From: Halobacteria archaeon HArc-gm2
GTDB taxonomy: Archaea; Halobacteriota; Halobacteria; Halobacteriales; Haloarculaceae
Direction of reading: 5' to 3'
Assembly: GCA_025517465.1 (NCBI GenBank)
Contig: JAOPKE010000003.1
Location: forward strand, 124,001 to 188,000
Length of the DNA: 64,000 nucleotides
The position numbers and the translations under genes were made by a program. Shown here piece by piece: positions 34,282 to 43,462 of this stretch; the stretch's first letter is position 1, and the number at the start of each line of letters is the position of its first letter. Below the pieces are notes generated by a model. The model was not told the DNA's origin, did not search any database, and was given only the letters and a program-made list of their open reading frames with translations.

Positions 34282-34605
34282 TCACAGGTCCTCAATGTCG
34301 TCGTCGAGGTGGTCGCCCGATACCCACGTACTATCACCTTCCTTCGCTACTTGGACGAAGTCCCAGACCGAAACGCCGGCGAGATCGGCAGCGTTAGTGA
34401 ACGTGGTCCTGCCCTCCCCCAAATGTTCTAGGGCCTGTTCGCGACGCTAGTTCTCGAGTCCTTCGGTGAGGAGTTTTCGGACGGCCGAACGCTGGTCGAG
34501 ATGTTCTTCATCGACGTATCTTTCTAACTCGGCTTCGAGTTCGTCAGGCATCTGGACTGATATCGTCTCCATTGCATTTGCGTCAAGTGCGTCGTATATA
34601 GACAT
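34282..34605 (-). pseudogene. UPF0175-family antitoxin gene with an in-frame TAG
   Basis: The frame begins MSIYDALDANAMETISVQMP, continues with DELEAELERYVDEEHL and LRKLLTEGLE-like residues, then meets TAG at 34447-34449 after codon 52. The same frame goes on with RREQALEHLGEGRTTFTNAA and a GVSVWDFVQVAKE helix to TGA. In intact UPF0175 proteins a Trp usually stands before RRE, so TGG to TAG is the likely single change. The N-terminal DNA-binding part may still be made. Confidence 0.7.
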
Positions 34606-34668
34606 TTTTGCAGTCCAGTCTGGCTGTCAGAATCTTCTAGTAGTGAATCGGCTTGGGTATAGGACCGG

Positions 34669-35127
34669 TTACTTGCCGTCGAAGGTGAGATACTCGTCGA
34701 CTGCTTCGACGAATTCCACGTACTGGGCGAGATCGTTTTGCAGGGCGTCGAATACGATGTCGTCGTTTACGATGGGTCCGTACGTATGTACGAGGACGTC
34801 TCGAAAGCCGACAGCAGTCCGCAATCGATCGGCGAGGCCCGCGTCGATGATCCCTTCGTTTTCGAGAGCGGTGACACGCGCCTTCCGTCGTTCGGGAACG
34901 TCAGCGCGTTCCTGTTTACAGAGCTCCGACGAGATATCGAGTACCGCTTCGGCCAACTTCTCGAACTTCCGCTCGATCGCGTCTCGCCGATCCTGTTGGT
35001 CGGGCGCGACCTATTCTTCACGCGATAACTATTGATACTCGCGGAGACGTATTACATTCCGCTCGATATCCTCGATAGCGTCGGCGATTCGGTTGGCCCG
35101 GTCCGGAGGGAGGTCGTCGGCACTCAT
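34669..35127 (-). pseudogene. HepT-like HEPN toxin gene with two in-frame TAG codons
   Basis: From the ATG at 35127 the frame reads MSADDLPPDRANRIADAIED...RLREYQ, then TAG (codon 33), then LSREE, then TAG (codon 39), then VAPDQQDRRDAIERKFEKLA and on to the end at 34669. The whole matches HepT/DUF86. The catalytic R-x4-H-x-Y survives as RDVLVHTY. The two stops lie in a segment that reads ...QSLSREEY... in relatives, so the second replaced Tyr. Internal starts could make only an N-truncated protein. The gene follows the nucleotidyltransferase by 28 bp. Confidence 0.75.
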
Positions 35128-35155
35128 CGTCCCCGTTGCCGAGCTCCCACTGATT

Positions 35156-35593
35156 TCACGAGAATCCCTCGCGGAGTCGACTGGCCGCGGCTGTGACTCG
35201 CTTTCTCGCATTTTCGACTGACGGCTCGTCACCTGTGAGTCGCCGTTCGAGCGTTTCCAGCCGTTCCTCGGAACCGAGGACGAGGACACCGTCGTCGAAC
35301 ACGACGCTCGCAAACGGCGGGGAAGTCGAATGAACGTCGACGAGGTCCACCGGCCGTTCGATCTCGTCTTCCAGCGTCGAGTAGAGGTCGAGATACACTG
35401 CCGCGTACCCCTCGTCTGTCGGGCGGTACTCACTGAACTCGATAGCGATATCGAGGTCAGCGGGGTCCGCGTCTGGTTGTACAGTGAATCCGAAGAGTAC
35501 CGCTAGACCGACTCCATGGGCAGCTAGCACATCACGGAGACACTCGAGTTCGTCGCCGGTGAGTGCGACTCTCTCCTCGTCGAACCCGGGCAT
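35156..35593 (-). CDS. MntA-like nucleotidyltransferase with Phe replacing the motif Ser
   Basis: A 145-residue polymerase-beta-fold antitoxin (start MPGFDEERVALTGDEL; an in-frame ATG at 35614 is possible). The metal pair is kept in PADLDIAIEF, but the G-S signature reads LFGFTVQP, so the Ser needed to hold the ATP phosphates is Phe36. The frame itself is intact. With its HepT partner broken, selection for AMP transfer has probably lapsed. Compare the intact pair at 12.2-13.0 kb. Confidence 0.7.
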   Translation of the reverse strand: MPGFDEERVALTGDELECLRDVLAAHGVGLAVLFGFTVQPDADPADLDIAIEFSEYRPTDEGYAAVYLDLYSTLEDEIERPVDLVDVHSTSPPFASVVFDDGVLVLGSEERLETLERRLTGDEPSVENARKRVTAAASRLREGFS

Positions 35594-35755
35594 ATGCGAA
35601 TGTTTGGAGGGCATTTGTTTATAGATTTCTCACAGGCGGTGCTCCGGCTAACCGGTCGTCGGAACGGATCCCCTCGACAGGAATCATCACGCCCCGGCCC
35701 AGGTAGGCTCGAATTGCGACGACCCGTCCACGGCGATACGTGTGCGAGTTCCTCG

Positions 35756-35950
35756 TCAGAAGAATGACACCATATCAGACATCGTAAACAGGTAGATGTC
35801 GTCGCGTTCCGTTGCTGCATCCCGCAAGTCCGACGTAAATCCAGACCTCGAGAAGAGAGCGCAGGCCACCAGTAGCTGGCGTTCATCCCCCCGTGGTACG
35901 AGGAGGCCCACGCCCGTTCTGACGCTCTGTCGATCAGTATGCGTGCGATA
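35756..35950 (-). pseudogene. C-terminal remnant of an archaeal ATPase (DUF234 type)
   Basis: About 64 codons read ...VRTGVGLLVPRGDERQLLVA, then CALFSRSGFTSDLRDAATER and DDIYLFTMSDMVSFF to a TGA. The FSRSGFT-LR-AA-ERDD-LF pattern is what I recall from the C-terminus of archaeal AAA ATPases with a DUF234 nuclease-like tail. There is no start, and the frame is closed upstream at 35953. A perfect 14-bp palindrome, ATGATCGCGATCAT (35953-35966), sits exactly at the break. I see no other gene in 35594-36052. Confidence 0.5.
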
Positions 35951-36052
35951 ATATGATCGCGATCATAACGGGCTCATCAGTTGGGGTGATACCGCTGTGC
36001 CCCTGCGAGAGGTACTGTTGAGTATGTGCGGGGAGACGAGACTGATGGTATA

Positions 36053-36412
36053 GCAAACACGTCGAAAGCCCTCGGCTTGCTTCGCGGCGCAGCCGCGAAG
36101 GTATAGAAGGTCGGCGGAAGCCGACCTTCCGCTCGCGCGCCCTGAGCGGGATATCCTCGCTCCTCCGTCGCTCGGATAGGGCCCGACTCAGCCCCCGCGA
36201 CCGGCCTCGTGGTCCGAGAGACCTTCGGTCTCTCGTCATCACGAAAGAGCGAAGCTCTTTCGAACGACCCTTTCATTCCTCCAGGGACAGCTATCGCTCG
36301 CGCGGCCATCGGCACGCGCTCCCGAATGAACTCCCCGCTCCTCCCCGAACCCGCCGCGTCCGCGGCGGGTCACGCTTCCTTGCCGCTCAGCAACTGCCCG
36401 GCTGTGGCCGGC
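36053..36412. repeat. Long palindromic element, copy C (left half and centre only)
   Basis: It starts CAAACACGTCGAAAGCCCTCGG like the left ends of copies A and B, carries several internal hairpins (GCTTCGCGGCGCAGCCGCGAAG-type), then the third arm CCCTTTCATTCCTCCAGG (36278-36295), the CTCCCC box, the central hairpin ACCCGCCGCG-TCC-GCGGCGGGT (36349-36370) and CACGCTTCC. The right arms are missing; the sequence runs into gene 36503 after unrelated bases. The missing right half resembles copy D at 52540. Confidence 0.8.
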
Positions 36413-36502
36413 AATCGTTCGGCCAGCGCTCGTCGATTCGACGGCTTTCCCGGTCGGATTGCACTGCGCCGTCTCGACGTGGGAAGACGCGCCTCCGCGG
36501 GG

Positions 36503-37390
36503 TCACAGGTGCCCGTAGCCCTTCCGTTCGAGTTCCGCGTCCAGTTCGACGTGCATCGCCTCGACGGTCCCCTCGGCGAATCGCTGGCCCGTCATCGCGC
36601 CCGAGATTTCCGCGATTTCGGCGTGCCAGTCGCGTACGGTCGACGCGAGGTCAGCCAGGAGGTCCTCGGCCGTCTCGTCGGACCCGTCGACGTCCGCGAC
36701 GACCTGCCAGCCGGGCTGGAAATTTTCGAGGACGTATCCCCGCTCCGCGAACTGGATCGCGAAGCGCTCGCAGACGGCGCCGAATCCGGTTTCGATGCTG
36801 AGCAGCGGGATGACGTGGACGACGTCGTCACGGTCCTCTAACGCGCGGAGATCCGCGACGGGCACGGCGGTGTCGGGGAGGACCGAACCGAGTGGGTCTG
36901 GGAGGGCTTCGTTATCAACGGTCTCGGTTCTGTGCGTCGGCTCGTATTGGTCGACGGCGTCGCCCTTCCCGTTCACGACCCCCGGTTCCGCGTCGCTCGG
37001 TTCGTCATTCAATATCTCTTTCAGGATAGCGTAGAAGCGCCACTCGTCGCCGTAGTCGTAGACGTAACAGATCCGGTCGTACTGTTCGAGCCCGAGCTGT
37101 CGGGTCAGCTCGCCGATGGTGACGGCGCCCGCGTTCTCGGTCCTCTGGGGGCCTGTCAACAGGTTGGGGCCGGACGACTCTTCGTACTCTCGTGGACTCT
37201 GGTAGACGACGTCGCTGTTCCAGTAGTCCTCGTCGGTCCCGACGAACCACAGGTGATCCTGGCCGAGTCCGACGGCGGCGTTGATCGCCGTCTGGAACTC
37301 GGCGATCGTCCTGTCTGCCCCGACGACGATGTCCCGCCAGAGCGCAGTCGGATCCCGGTCGAACTTGACCCGGAAGCGATAGGCGGTCAT
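36503..37390 (-). CDS. pRiA4b ORF-3-like domain protein
   Basis: A 295-residue acidic protein. The N-terminal 130 residues match the plasmid pRiA4b ORF-3 family (PF07929): YRFRVKFDRDPTALWRDI, a Leu/Phe-rich AAVGLGQDHLWFV segment, and CYVYDYGDEWRFYAI. The rest (140-295) is acidic and helical with no known domain. The family is spread by plasmids and islands and has no established function. It is the first gene inside the segment bounded by half-elements C and D. Confidence 0.8.
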   Translation of the reverse strand: MTAYRFRVKFDRDPTALWRDIVVGADRTIAEFQTAINAAVGLGQDHLWFVGTDEDYWNSDVVYQSPREYEESSGPNLLTGPQRTENAGAVTIGELTRQLGLEQYDRICYVYDYGDEWRFYAILKEILNDEPSDAEPGVVNGKGDAVDQYEPTHRTETVDNEALPDPLGSVLPDTAVPVADLRALEDRDDVVHVIPLLSIETGFGAVCERFAIQFAERGYVLENFQPGWQVVADVDGSDETAEDLLADLASTVRDWHAEIAEISGAMTGQRFAEGTVEAMHVELDAELERKGYGHL

Positions 37391-37575
37391 GTGTTGACGG
37401 TCGAATGAGTTTTCCGTAATCGTTTCGGCGCAACGTTACTTCCCGCGTCGGTCATCACCTGCCAGCGGGGGTAGCACCAGCCGCTTACGGAACTGGAATC
37501 CCGGGAACCCGTTAGACTGTCCCCAGGCGGGCACCGTTCCGGGGTATTTTTCACTCCATCCCGATACCCTCCCGT

Positions 37576-38565
37576 ATGAATATCTTAGTCACCGGCGGCG
37601 CGGGGTTCATCGGCGGTCACCTCGCCGAACAGTTCCTGCGGGAGGGCCACGACGTCAACGTTCTCGACGTGATGCACCCGTACTACGACCTGCGGATCAA
37701 GGAGCACACGCTGGACATCCACCGCGATGTTGCGGAATCTGAGGGCCGTGAGTACGAGTTCGTCGAGGGCGACGTCCGAGACGCAGATCTCGTGGACGAA
37801 CTCGTTTCGGACGCTGACTACGTCTACCACCAGGCCGGTCGTGCGGGCGTCCGTGACAGCGTTGCGGAGCCTCGTGAGTACCACGAGGTGAACGTCGACG
37901 GGACGCTGAATATTCTGGACGCGGCCCGTGCCAATGGCGTGGAGCGCGTGATAATGGCTTCGTCCTCGTCCGTCTACGGCGGTCACGAGGAGTTCATTCC
38001 CTTTTCCGAGAGCGACCCGACGATGCCCGTGAGTCCCTACGGCGCGTCGAAGCTTGCCGCCGAGCGCTACGCCGGTGCCTACCACGAGGTGTACGACCTG
38101 CCGACGGTCGCGCTGCGGTACTTCACCGTGTACGGGCCGCGCATGCGCCCGAACATGGCCATCTCCAACTTCGTCTCGCGGTGTATGAACGGCGACGCGC
38201 CGGTGGTGTACGGGGACGGCTCGCAGACGCGTGACTTCACCTACGTCGAGGACGTCGTCGGCGCGAATCTGTCGTTGCTAGATACCGACGTTGCGGACGG
38301 TGAGGCTATGAACATCGGTTCGACGGACAACATCGCTATCAAGACGCTGGCCGAGGAGGTTCGCGACCAGCTGGCGCCTGGACTTGAGTTGGAGTTCGCC
38401 GAGCGATACGAGTCGGACGCCGAACACACCCACGCCGATACATCTCGGGCTGCTGAGTTATTAGGGTACGAACCGAGCCATACGATTCGAGAGGGTGTAG
38501 GGAAGTTCGTCGAGTGGTACGAAGCGAATCGGGAGTGGTACGAGCCGCTGGTGTTGTCGTCGTAA
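37576..38565 (+). CDS. UDP-sugar 4-epimerase-like SDR
   Basis: A 329-residue extended SDR: GGAGFIGG at 7-14, YVYHQAGRAGVRDSV after beta-4, SSSSVYG, and the catalytic YGASK. The substrate loop YGDGSQTRDFTYVEDVV is typical of UDP-glucose/UDP-GlcNAc 4-epimerases and related decarboxylases. It opens the glycan island and has its own promoter; a GGTATTTTTC box at about 37541-37550 lies near 30 bp from the ATG. The likely role is to supply a UDP-hexose or UDP-HexNAc for the glycosyltransferases downstream. Confidence 0.85.
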   Translation: MNILVTGGAGFIGGHLAEQFLREGHDVNVLDVMHPYYDLRIKEHTLDIHRDVAESEGREYEFVEGDVRDADLVDELVSDADYVYHQAGRAGVRDSVAEPREYHEVNVDGTLNILDAARANGVERVIMASSSSVYGGHEEFIPFSESDPTMPVSPYGASKLAAERYAGAYHEVYDLPTVALRYFTVYGPRMRPNMAISNFVSRCMNGDAPVVYGDGSQTRDFTYVEDVVGANLSLLDTDVADGEAMNIGSTDNIAIKTLAEEVRDQLAPGLELEFAERYESDAEHTHADTSRAAELLGYEPSHTIREGVGKFVEWYEANREWYEPLVLSS

Positions 38566-38603
38566 GCTCTGACCATCGCCACGTTGAAATCCACCGCAGC
38601 GAG

Positions 38604-39725
38604 ATGGAGAGACGAATGCGAATCCTCCGAGTCGCCCAGCACCTCTATCCCGACACCAAGGGCGGCGGGCAGTATCACGTCCACGCAATGAGTCGCGACC
38701 AGGCGGCGATGGGGCACGATGTGACTGTGCTTACGACGCGGGTAGATGCTGACCAGCCTCGCATCGAGGAGACGGACGGATATACCGTGGTGCGGGTTCC
38801 GAAGGGAGTGACCGTCGCCGGAAATCAGATTTCGCTGTCAGTGGCCCGATACCTGTGGGGGGCTGGCAGCGAGGAGTTCGACGTGATCCACGCCCACTCA
38901 CACCTGTACTTCTCGACGAACCTGGCAGCGTTGAAGCGCCGCTTCGAGGATATTCCGCTGGCGATCACGAACCACGGCCTGTACTCGCAGTCCGCCCCTC
39001 AGTGGGTGTTCGGGTGGTACCTAAAGACGCTCGGCCGGTGGACCTTCAATCAAGCCGATGTCGTGTTTTGCTACACTGACACTGACCGGGAGCGGGTGCG
39101 CGACTTGGGCGTGACCAGCCGGATCGAAGTCGTCTCCAACGGCATCGACACCGACCGGTTCACGCCGGATGGCCCGACGAGCGAGTTGATCGCGGCCGAC
39201 GGGCCGATCGTGCTCTTCGTGGGCCGACTGGTCGAAGGTAAGCGGCCTGAAGACGCCATTCGGGCCGCCTCACAGGTTCGAGGACGTCGATCTGACGTGG
39301 AACTGTACCTGTGTGGCGACGGCCCGTTGCGGGACGAAGTGGTCGAACTCGCCGGCGAGCTCGAGATCGACGACGCCACCCATTTCCTCGGTCACATCCC
39401 CTATGACGAGATGCCGAAGGTGTACCGCAGTGGGGACGTGCTGATTCTTCCGAGCCGGGCCGAAGGCGTCCCGCGGACCGTGCTGGAAGCGATGGCCTCC
39501 AACGTTCCGGTGATATCGAGCCGACTGGAACAGACAGCGGGTATCGTCGAGTGCAGCGGCGAAACCGTCGAGATAGGAAACGTCGAGGGATACGCTGCAT
39601 CGCTCGAACGTCTTCTTGCTGCTGATAGTACAAGGGAGCAATCGTCCCGCCAAACAGTAACGAGTGAATATAATTGGGAGCGAACCGTTCGCAGGACGAC
39701 AGACCACCTTTTGGAATTGCTATAG
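38604..39725 (+). CDS. Glycosyltransferase family 4 (GT-B)
   Basis: A 373-residue retaining glycosyltransferase. The N-domain starts RILRVAQHLYPDTKGGGQYH with the Gly-rich loop; VIHAHSHLYF is in the middle; the C-domain opens with PIVLFVGRLVEGKRPEDAI. The donor-binding E-x7-E is in AEGVPRTVLEAMASNVPV. Starts at 38604 or 38616 are equally good. It lies 38 bp after the epimerase gene. It would add one sugar to a lipid-linked glycan at the inner face of the membrane; donor and acceptor are not predictable. Confidence 0.85.
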   Translation: MERRMRILRVAQHLYPDTKGGGQYHVHAMSRDQAAMGHDVTVLTTRVDADQPRIEETDGYTVVRVPKGVTVAGNQISLSVARYLWGAGSEEFDVIHAHSHLYFSTNLAALKRRFEDIPLAITNHGLYSQSAPQWVFGWYLKTLGRWTFNQADVVFCYTDTDRERVRDLGVTSRIEVVSNGIDTDRFTPDGPTSELIAADGPIVLFVGRLVEGKRPEDAIRAASQVRGRRSDVELYLCGDGPLRDEVVELAGELEIDDATHFLGHIPYDEMPKVYRSGDVLILPSRAEGVPRTVLEAMASNVPVISSRLEQTAGIVECSGETVEIGNVEGYAASLERLLAADSTREQSSRQTVTSEYNWERTVRRTTDHLLELL

Positions 39726-39809
39726 CAAATCAGTCTTTTGCAAAGGCTCCGTACTCATAGTTGAGTGCTGAAGATATATACAGGAACCTCCGAAATCCGA
39801 TATTCAATG

Positions 39810-41156
39810 CTACTCATACTCTGCGATGACTATTCTCTTTGAATCCGTCGCGACTCGCCGAAGATATCGAACAGGAGCCCGGTCCGTGAAGGCGAAAACC
39901 GCCGCAGCGGTCGTTCCGACTGCCAACCAGAAGCTACTGTACGCGAGCCCCGAGGCGAACTGGAGTTCAACGAGTATCGCTATATACCCGGCCAAGAGTG
40001 TCACAGAAATCGCGAGCGAACTATTATCGAGCGCTCGATTCGAGAGGAGACGGACAAGCTCAAGCGCCGGGAGTAGGTGAATAGCGACGAACGGAACGAA
40101 CCCGAGCAATCCGGATTGAACAAGCGTATTCGCGTAGAGATTGTGTAACACGTGCGAATGGCCGTACATTTCCATATTGTATATGACGAATGCTCCTTTG
40201 CCGACGCCGAGCAAGGGGTTTCGGATGATTATCGTCATTGCCACCTGTAGCTGTTCGAGTCTGACAAACACCGTCGCCGGTTTGACTGCGACAAGCAGCG
40301 GGAGGAGCACGCCAAGTACCGCGAGCGCGCCCGTTCCGGCCAAGAACCCCAGGAGGACTAACCGCCTTGGTCGATCCCGATATCGCAGTGCGATCGTGAG
40401 AAAGAGGAGAGCCGAGACGAGCACTAAGCAGGCGAGCCACGTGCTACGGGACTGCGTGACGACGACCGCAGTTCCTATCACGCCCGCCGCGATCATGGCG
40501 ACTGAACGCTGGATCCGGAAGACTTCAGGCTGCGCCGAGGCTACGATGGCGGTTGCGAATCCAAGGGAGACGTACGCGCCGAACCGACCGTAGATGTCGA
40601 ACACGCCGGACGACCGGGCGAATGGGAGTGTTATCCCGGCTATCGTCCGCCCCGTTTCACTCACCGTCGTCGGGTCGAAAACCACCACTCCAAATCCTTG
40701 GAAGAGCACGGTAAGCGATGCGCCGACCGCGCCTACGACTAGAACCCGGAGGACCCCGCGTATGCGGTCAACTGTCGTCAGAGTGCCCAGACAAAGCAGG
40801 AATAACGCGACGTGTTGTGTCCTAGTAAATAGCGCTCTCAAGGCGTCAGCCGGAATCTGAGCGATGACTATAGATATGACGCCCGATACGACGAACAACA
40901 GGCTGAAGATGACATACAAAGCTGCACTCCTTGACAGTTCCAGACGCCCGAACCCCGGCCTCCAACTCCGAGCGGAGATCGTAATAGCCGCTACCAGCAA
41001 CACGAGATCGAACAGGGAGACAAAGCCGATGACGGTCTCGAACTCGATTACGCTATCCAGCGGAATCAAAAGCGCGACCAGATAGAGGGTTCGTTCGACC
41101 GGGAGAGTGACGCAGACTGCGAGGAGGGCCGTGACGAGGAGAAGTGAAACCAGCAT
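39810..41156 (-). CDS. O-antigen ligase/polymerase-like membrane protein (Wzy/WaaL type)
   Basis: A 448-residue protein with about 11-12 membrane helices. The large loop with HVLHNLYANTLVQSGLLG near 350 is the Wzy_C (O-antigen ligase) signature, including the His and Asn. An Arg in VTQSRSTWLA is also typical. In bacteria such proteins join or polymerise lipid-linked repeat units outside the membrane; here it would use dolichol- or polyprenol-linked glycans made by the neighbours. It is transcribed against both flanking glycosyltransferase genes. Confidence 0.82.
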   Translation of the reverse strand: MLVSLLLVTALLAVCVTLPVERTLYLVALLIPLDSVIEFETVIGFVSLFDLVLLVAAITISARSWRPGFGRLELSRSAALYVIFSLLFVVSGVISIVIAQIPADALRALFTRTQHVALFLLCLGTLTTVDRIRGVLRVLVVGAVGASLTVLFQGFGVVVFDPTTVSETGRTIAGITLPFARSSGVFDIYGRFGAYVSLGFATAIVASAQPEVFRIQRSVAMIAAGVIGTAVVVTQSRSTWLACLVLVSALLFLTIALRYRDRPRRLVLLGFLAGTGALAVLGVLLPLLVAVKPATVFVRLEQLQVAMTIIIRNPLLGVGKGAFVIYNMEMYGHSHVLHNLYANTLVQSGLLGFVPFVAIHLLPALELVRLLSNRALDNSSLAISVTLLAGYIAILVELQFASGLAYSSFWLAVGTTAAAVFAFTDRAPVRYLRRVATDSKRIVIAEYE

Positions 41157-41300
41157 AACCCGATACTATGTAATTAGAAATGCGCCAATTAAACCTGCCT
41201 ATTCATGGTCTATCAGCGGCGCGGTATAGTGGAATTGACACCAGCCGGTACGTCGTCAAGAACGAAACTCTCCTATAGTCGTCTTCGCTTCGTTCATTCG

Positions 41301-42527
41301 ATGAGGCTGTTGCTCCTCACCGATATTCAGTACCCCTGCGATCATCTCCCGTTTCCCGCCAACGTGTTCAACGTCCGGTTCACGGAACGCGGACACGAAT
41401 TGATCTGGGTTATGAGGTCAGGTGAGGACCACTCGTTGACCGAGCGAATGGAGTGGAACGGAAACGTCGTCTATACACTTCCCGACCGTGAGTACGACCC
41501 GAAGCGAATAGTCTACCGATACGTAACGGGTCGACTAGACTCTCATCCGGTGCTCGACATCGTACAGTCGACCGGTCCGGTAGACGGAGTGTACGTCCGG
41601 AATGACCTCTCTATGGCTCTCGTCGCGACCGTCCTCTCGCGGAGCGACTCGATCCCATATTTCCACCGGATCTCTCACCTGAAGGCGGAGACGGAGATTC
41701 ACCGAGCGAGGGCCGGCCTCGTCGATTCCCGCACAAGTAGTTACCTTAGAGGAACGCTTGGGCGGCAAGTCAGGAGACACGTCTGTAACAACGCTGACCT
41801 CGTGGTCCCAATCAGCGATTCGATGGCTGGTTATCTCCGGGACTGTGGGTATCGGAGCCCGCTTTCGACGGTTACCACCGGGGTCGATTGTCGCCGAGAC
41901 GTCCAGAGCCCAGCTACCAAGTTTCGGTCCGAGTACGGGATCCGGGACGACCAGTCCCTCCTCGTTTATATCGGATCCTTAGGTCCGGAGCGACATCCCA
42001 GCTTCCTTGTCGATGTCCTCGCAGCGATACCTGAGAGTGCGGATGTCAAACTCGCCGTCATCGGCGGGAAACACGAAGAACGTCTCGACACAATCCGCGC
42101 ATACGCCGCAGATCTTGAAGTTGACGACCGGCTCGTTTTCACGGGCTGGATCTCGGACCAGACGACAATCGAACGCGGGATCGCCACTGCTGACGTTGCA
42201 CTTTCGCCGCTCCCGCCCGACGTTCCGAGTCTCTATCACAGTTCGCCGGTAAAGGTAAACGAATACCTCAGACAGGAGACGGCAGTCGTCGGAACCGACA
42301 TCCCCGACCATCGGTGGGTTCTGGATCAGTCGAACGGCGGTTGCTGCGTCGAGTATGATGTGAACTCGTTCGCAGGTGCCATCACCGACCTCCTGTCAGA
42401 CCCGGAACGCCGAGCGAGGATGGGTCGTAACGGTCGACGGTTCATCGAACAGACCCGTTGCTATGACGTATTGACCGACCAGTTGCTCGATGCCTTCGCG
42501 GACACGACTGGCGATCAGTGGTCCTGA
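41301..42527 (+). CDS. Glycosyltransferase family 4-like
   Basis: A 408-residue GT-B enzyme. The ATG at 41301 (MRLLLLTDIQYPCDHLPFP) gives a proper first Rossmann strand; residues before it are unlike the family. The C-domain begins SLLVYIGSLGPERHPSFLVD, and the donor site includes SPVKVNEYLRQETAVVGTDI with a conserved Glu. EQTRCYDVLTDQL closes the protein. It is alone in its orientation between the Wzy-like gene and the leftward rml operon; donor and acceptor are unknown. Confidence 0.8.
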   Translation: MRLLLLTDIQYPCDHLPFPANVFNVRFTERGHELIWVMRSGEDHSLTERMEWNGNVVYTLPDREYDPKRIVYRYVTGRLDSHPVLDIVQSTGPVDGVYVRNDLSMALVATVLSRSDSIPYFHRISHLKAETEIHRARAGLVDSRTSSYLRGTLGRQVRRHVCNNADLVVPISDSMAGYLRDCGYRSPLSTVTTGVDCRRDVQSPATKFRSEYGIRDDQSLLVYIGSLGPERHPSFLVDVLAAIPESADVKLAVIGGKHEERLDTIRAYAADLEVDDRLVFTGWISDQTTIERGIATADVALSPLPPDVPSLYHSSPVKVNEYLRQETAVVGTDIPDHRWVLDQSNGGCCVEYDVNSFAGAITDLLSDPERRARMGRNGRRFIEQTRCYDVLTDQLLDAFADTTGDQWS

Positions 42528-42540
42528 CGCAGTCCGAACG

Positions 42541-43446
42541 TTATCGGTAGAGGGCCCGCTTGAGGCGTTGTTTCGCCTGTAATGAAATTCGGAATCCGGT
42601 GTTCCCGAATAGGCACGCTGCGTAGTGGTACCACGCAAGATAGTTGGTCGGATCGACGCGTATCGCGCGGCCGAAATTTCGGCGAGCGCCGGCAAGGTCG
42701 TCATTGCGTGCATTGGCAAACGCGCGGCTCGAGTAAATGCGGGAACGACCTGCCTGTGTCATTTTCTCTCCGTGCTTTTCGAGCAATCGATTCTGGCCCG
42801 CGATCCGGCTGTTCACGTCGTCGCTTATCTGATCTGCACCATGGTGATACTTCACGAGCGGTCGATCGATACCTTGTAGTGAATACCGCTCGAGCAGGCG
42901 GATGAAGTACTCGATATCCTGCGCAGCGGGCATCTCCTCGTCGAGCGGCCCGACTTCTGTGAAAACCTCTGATCGCAACGTCACTGTCGAAAAGCCGCCA
43001 ACGATGTTTTCCGCGATTACCTGGTCCTGGGTGATGTATCCGTCCGGTGCTTCCGATATCGTGAAGACTGACCCGTTACGAACGTGCTCGAATGCCGTGA
43101 ATGCCCCGGCACAGGAAGTGTCCGTGTTCGAGAGGCGTTTGACGACGACTTCGAGATGGGTGGGATAGAACTCATCGTCCGAATCGAGAAACGAAATGAA
43201 GTCTCCCTCTGACGCGCTAATTCCGGTATTTCGCGCCGAATTCGCCCCTTGATTCTCCTCCAGACGGACGTACTCAACGCGCTCGTCATCGTATCCGGTG
43301 ACGACTGACTGGGTCTCGTCGGTCGAACAGTCGTCGACGACGATCAGTTCGAAATCAGTCATCGTCTGGGCAAATACGCTGTCGATTGCCCGCCCCAGGA
43401 CATCAGCGCGGTTATGGGTCGGGATGACGACACTCACCAGTGCCAT
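42541..43446 (-). CDS. Glycosyltransferase family 2 (GT-A)
   Basis: A 301-residue inverting GT-A enzyme: SVVIPTHNRADVLGRAI at the start, VVDDCSTDET with the nucleotide-binding Asp, and FLDSDDEFYP as the DXD metal site. AQDIEYFIRLLERY holds the likely catalytic base. The last 60 residues form TPR-like helices (AFANARNDDLAGARRNFGRA and LAWYHYAACLFGN). It is the last gene of the leftward operon that starts at 48012, 16 bp after rmlB. Confidence 0.88.
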   Translation of the reverse strand: MALVSVVIPTHNRADVLGRAIDSVFAQTMTDFELIVVDDCSTDETQSVVTGYDDERVEYVRLEENQGANSARNTGISASEGDFISFLDSDDEFYPTHLEVVVKRLSNTDTSCAGAFTAFEHVRNGSVFTISEAPDGYITQDQVIAENIVGGFSTVTLRSEVFTEVGPLDEEMPAAQDIEYFIRLLERYSLQGIDRPLVKYHHGADQISDDVNSRIAGQNRLLEKHGEKMTQAGRSRIYSSRAFANARNDDLAGARRNFGRAIRVDPTNYLAWYHYAACLFGNTGFRISLQAKQRLKRALYR

Positions 43447-43462
43447 GTGCTCGTGATCCCCA

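Noticed and set aside
34282-35127. Amber codon reassignment (for example pyrrolysine) as the reason for three in-frame TAGs
   Set aside because: TAG is the ordinary terminator of tgtA, mntA, tnpA and tnpB in the same window, the affected genes are dispensable TA genes, and no decoding genes are seen here.
37576-38565. Assigning a specific Agl gene name to the epimerase or other island genes
   Set aside because: The motifs define families (GalE-like, GT2, GT4) but not donor or acceptor sugars, and synteny with characterised agl clusters could not be checked.
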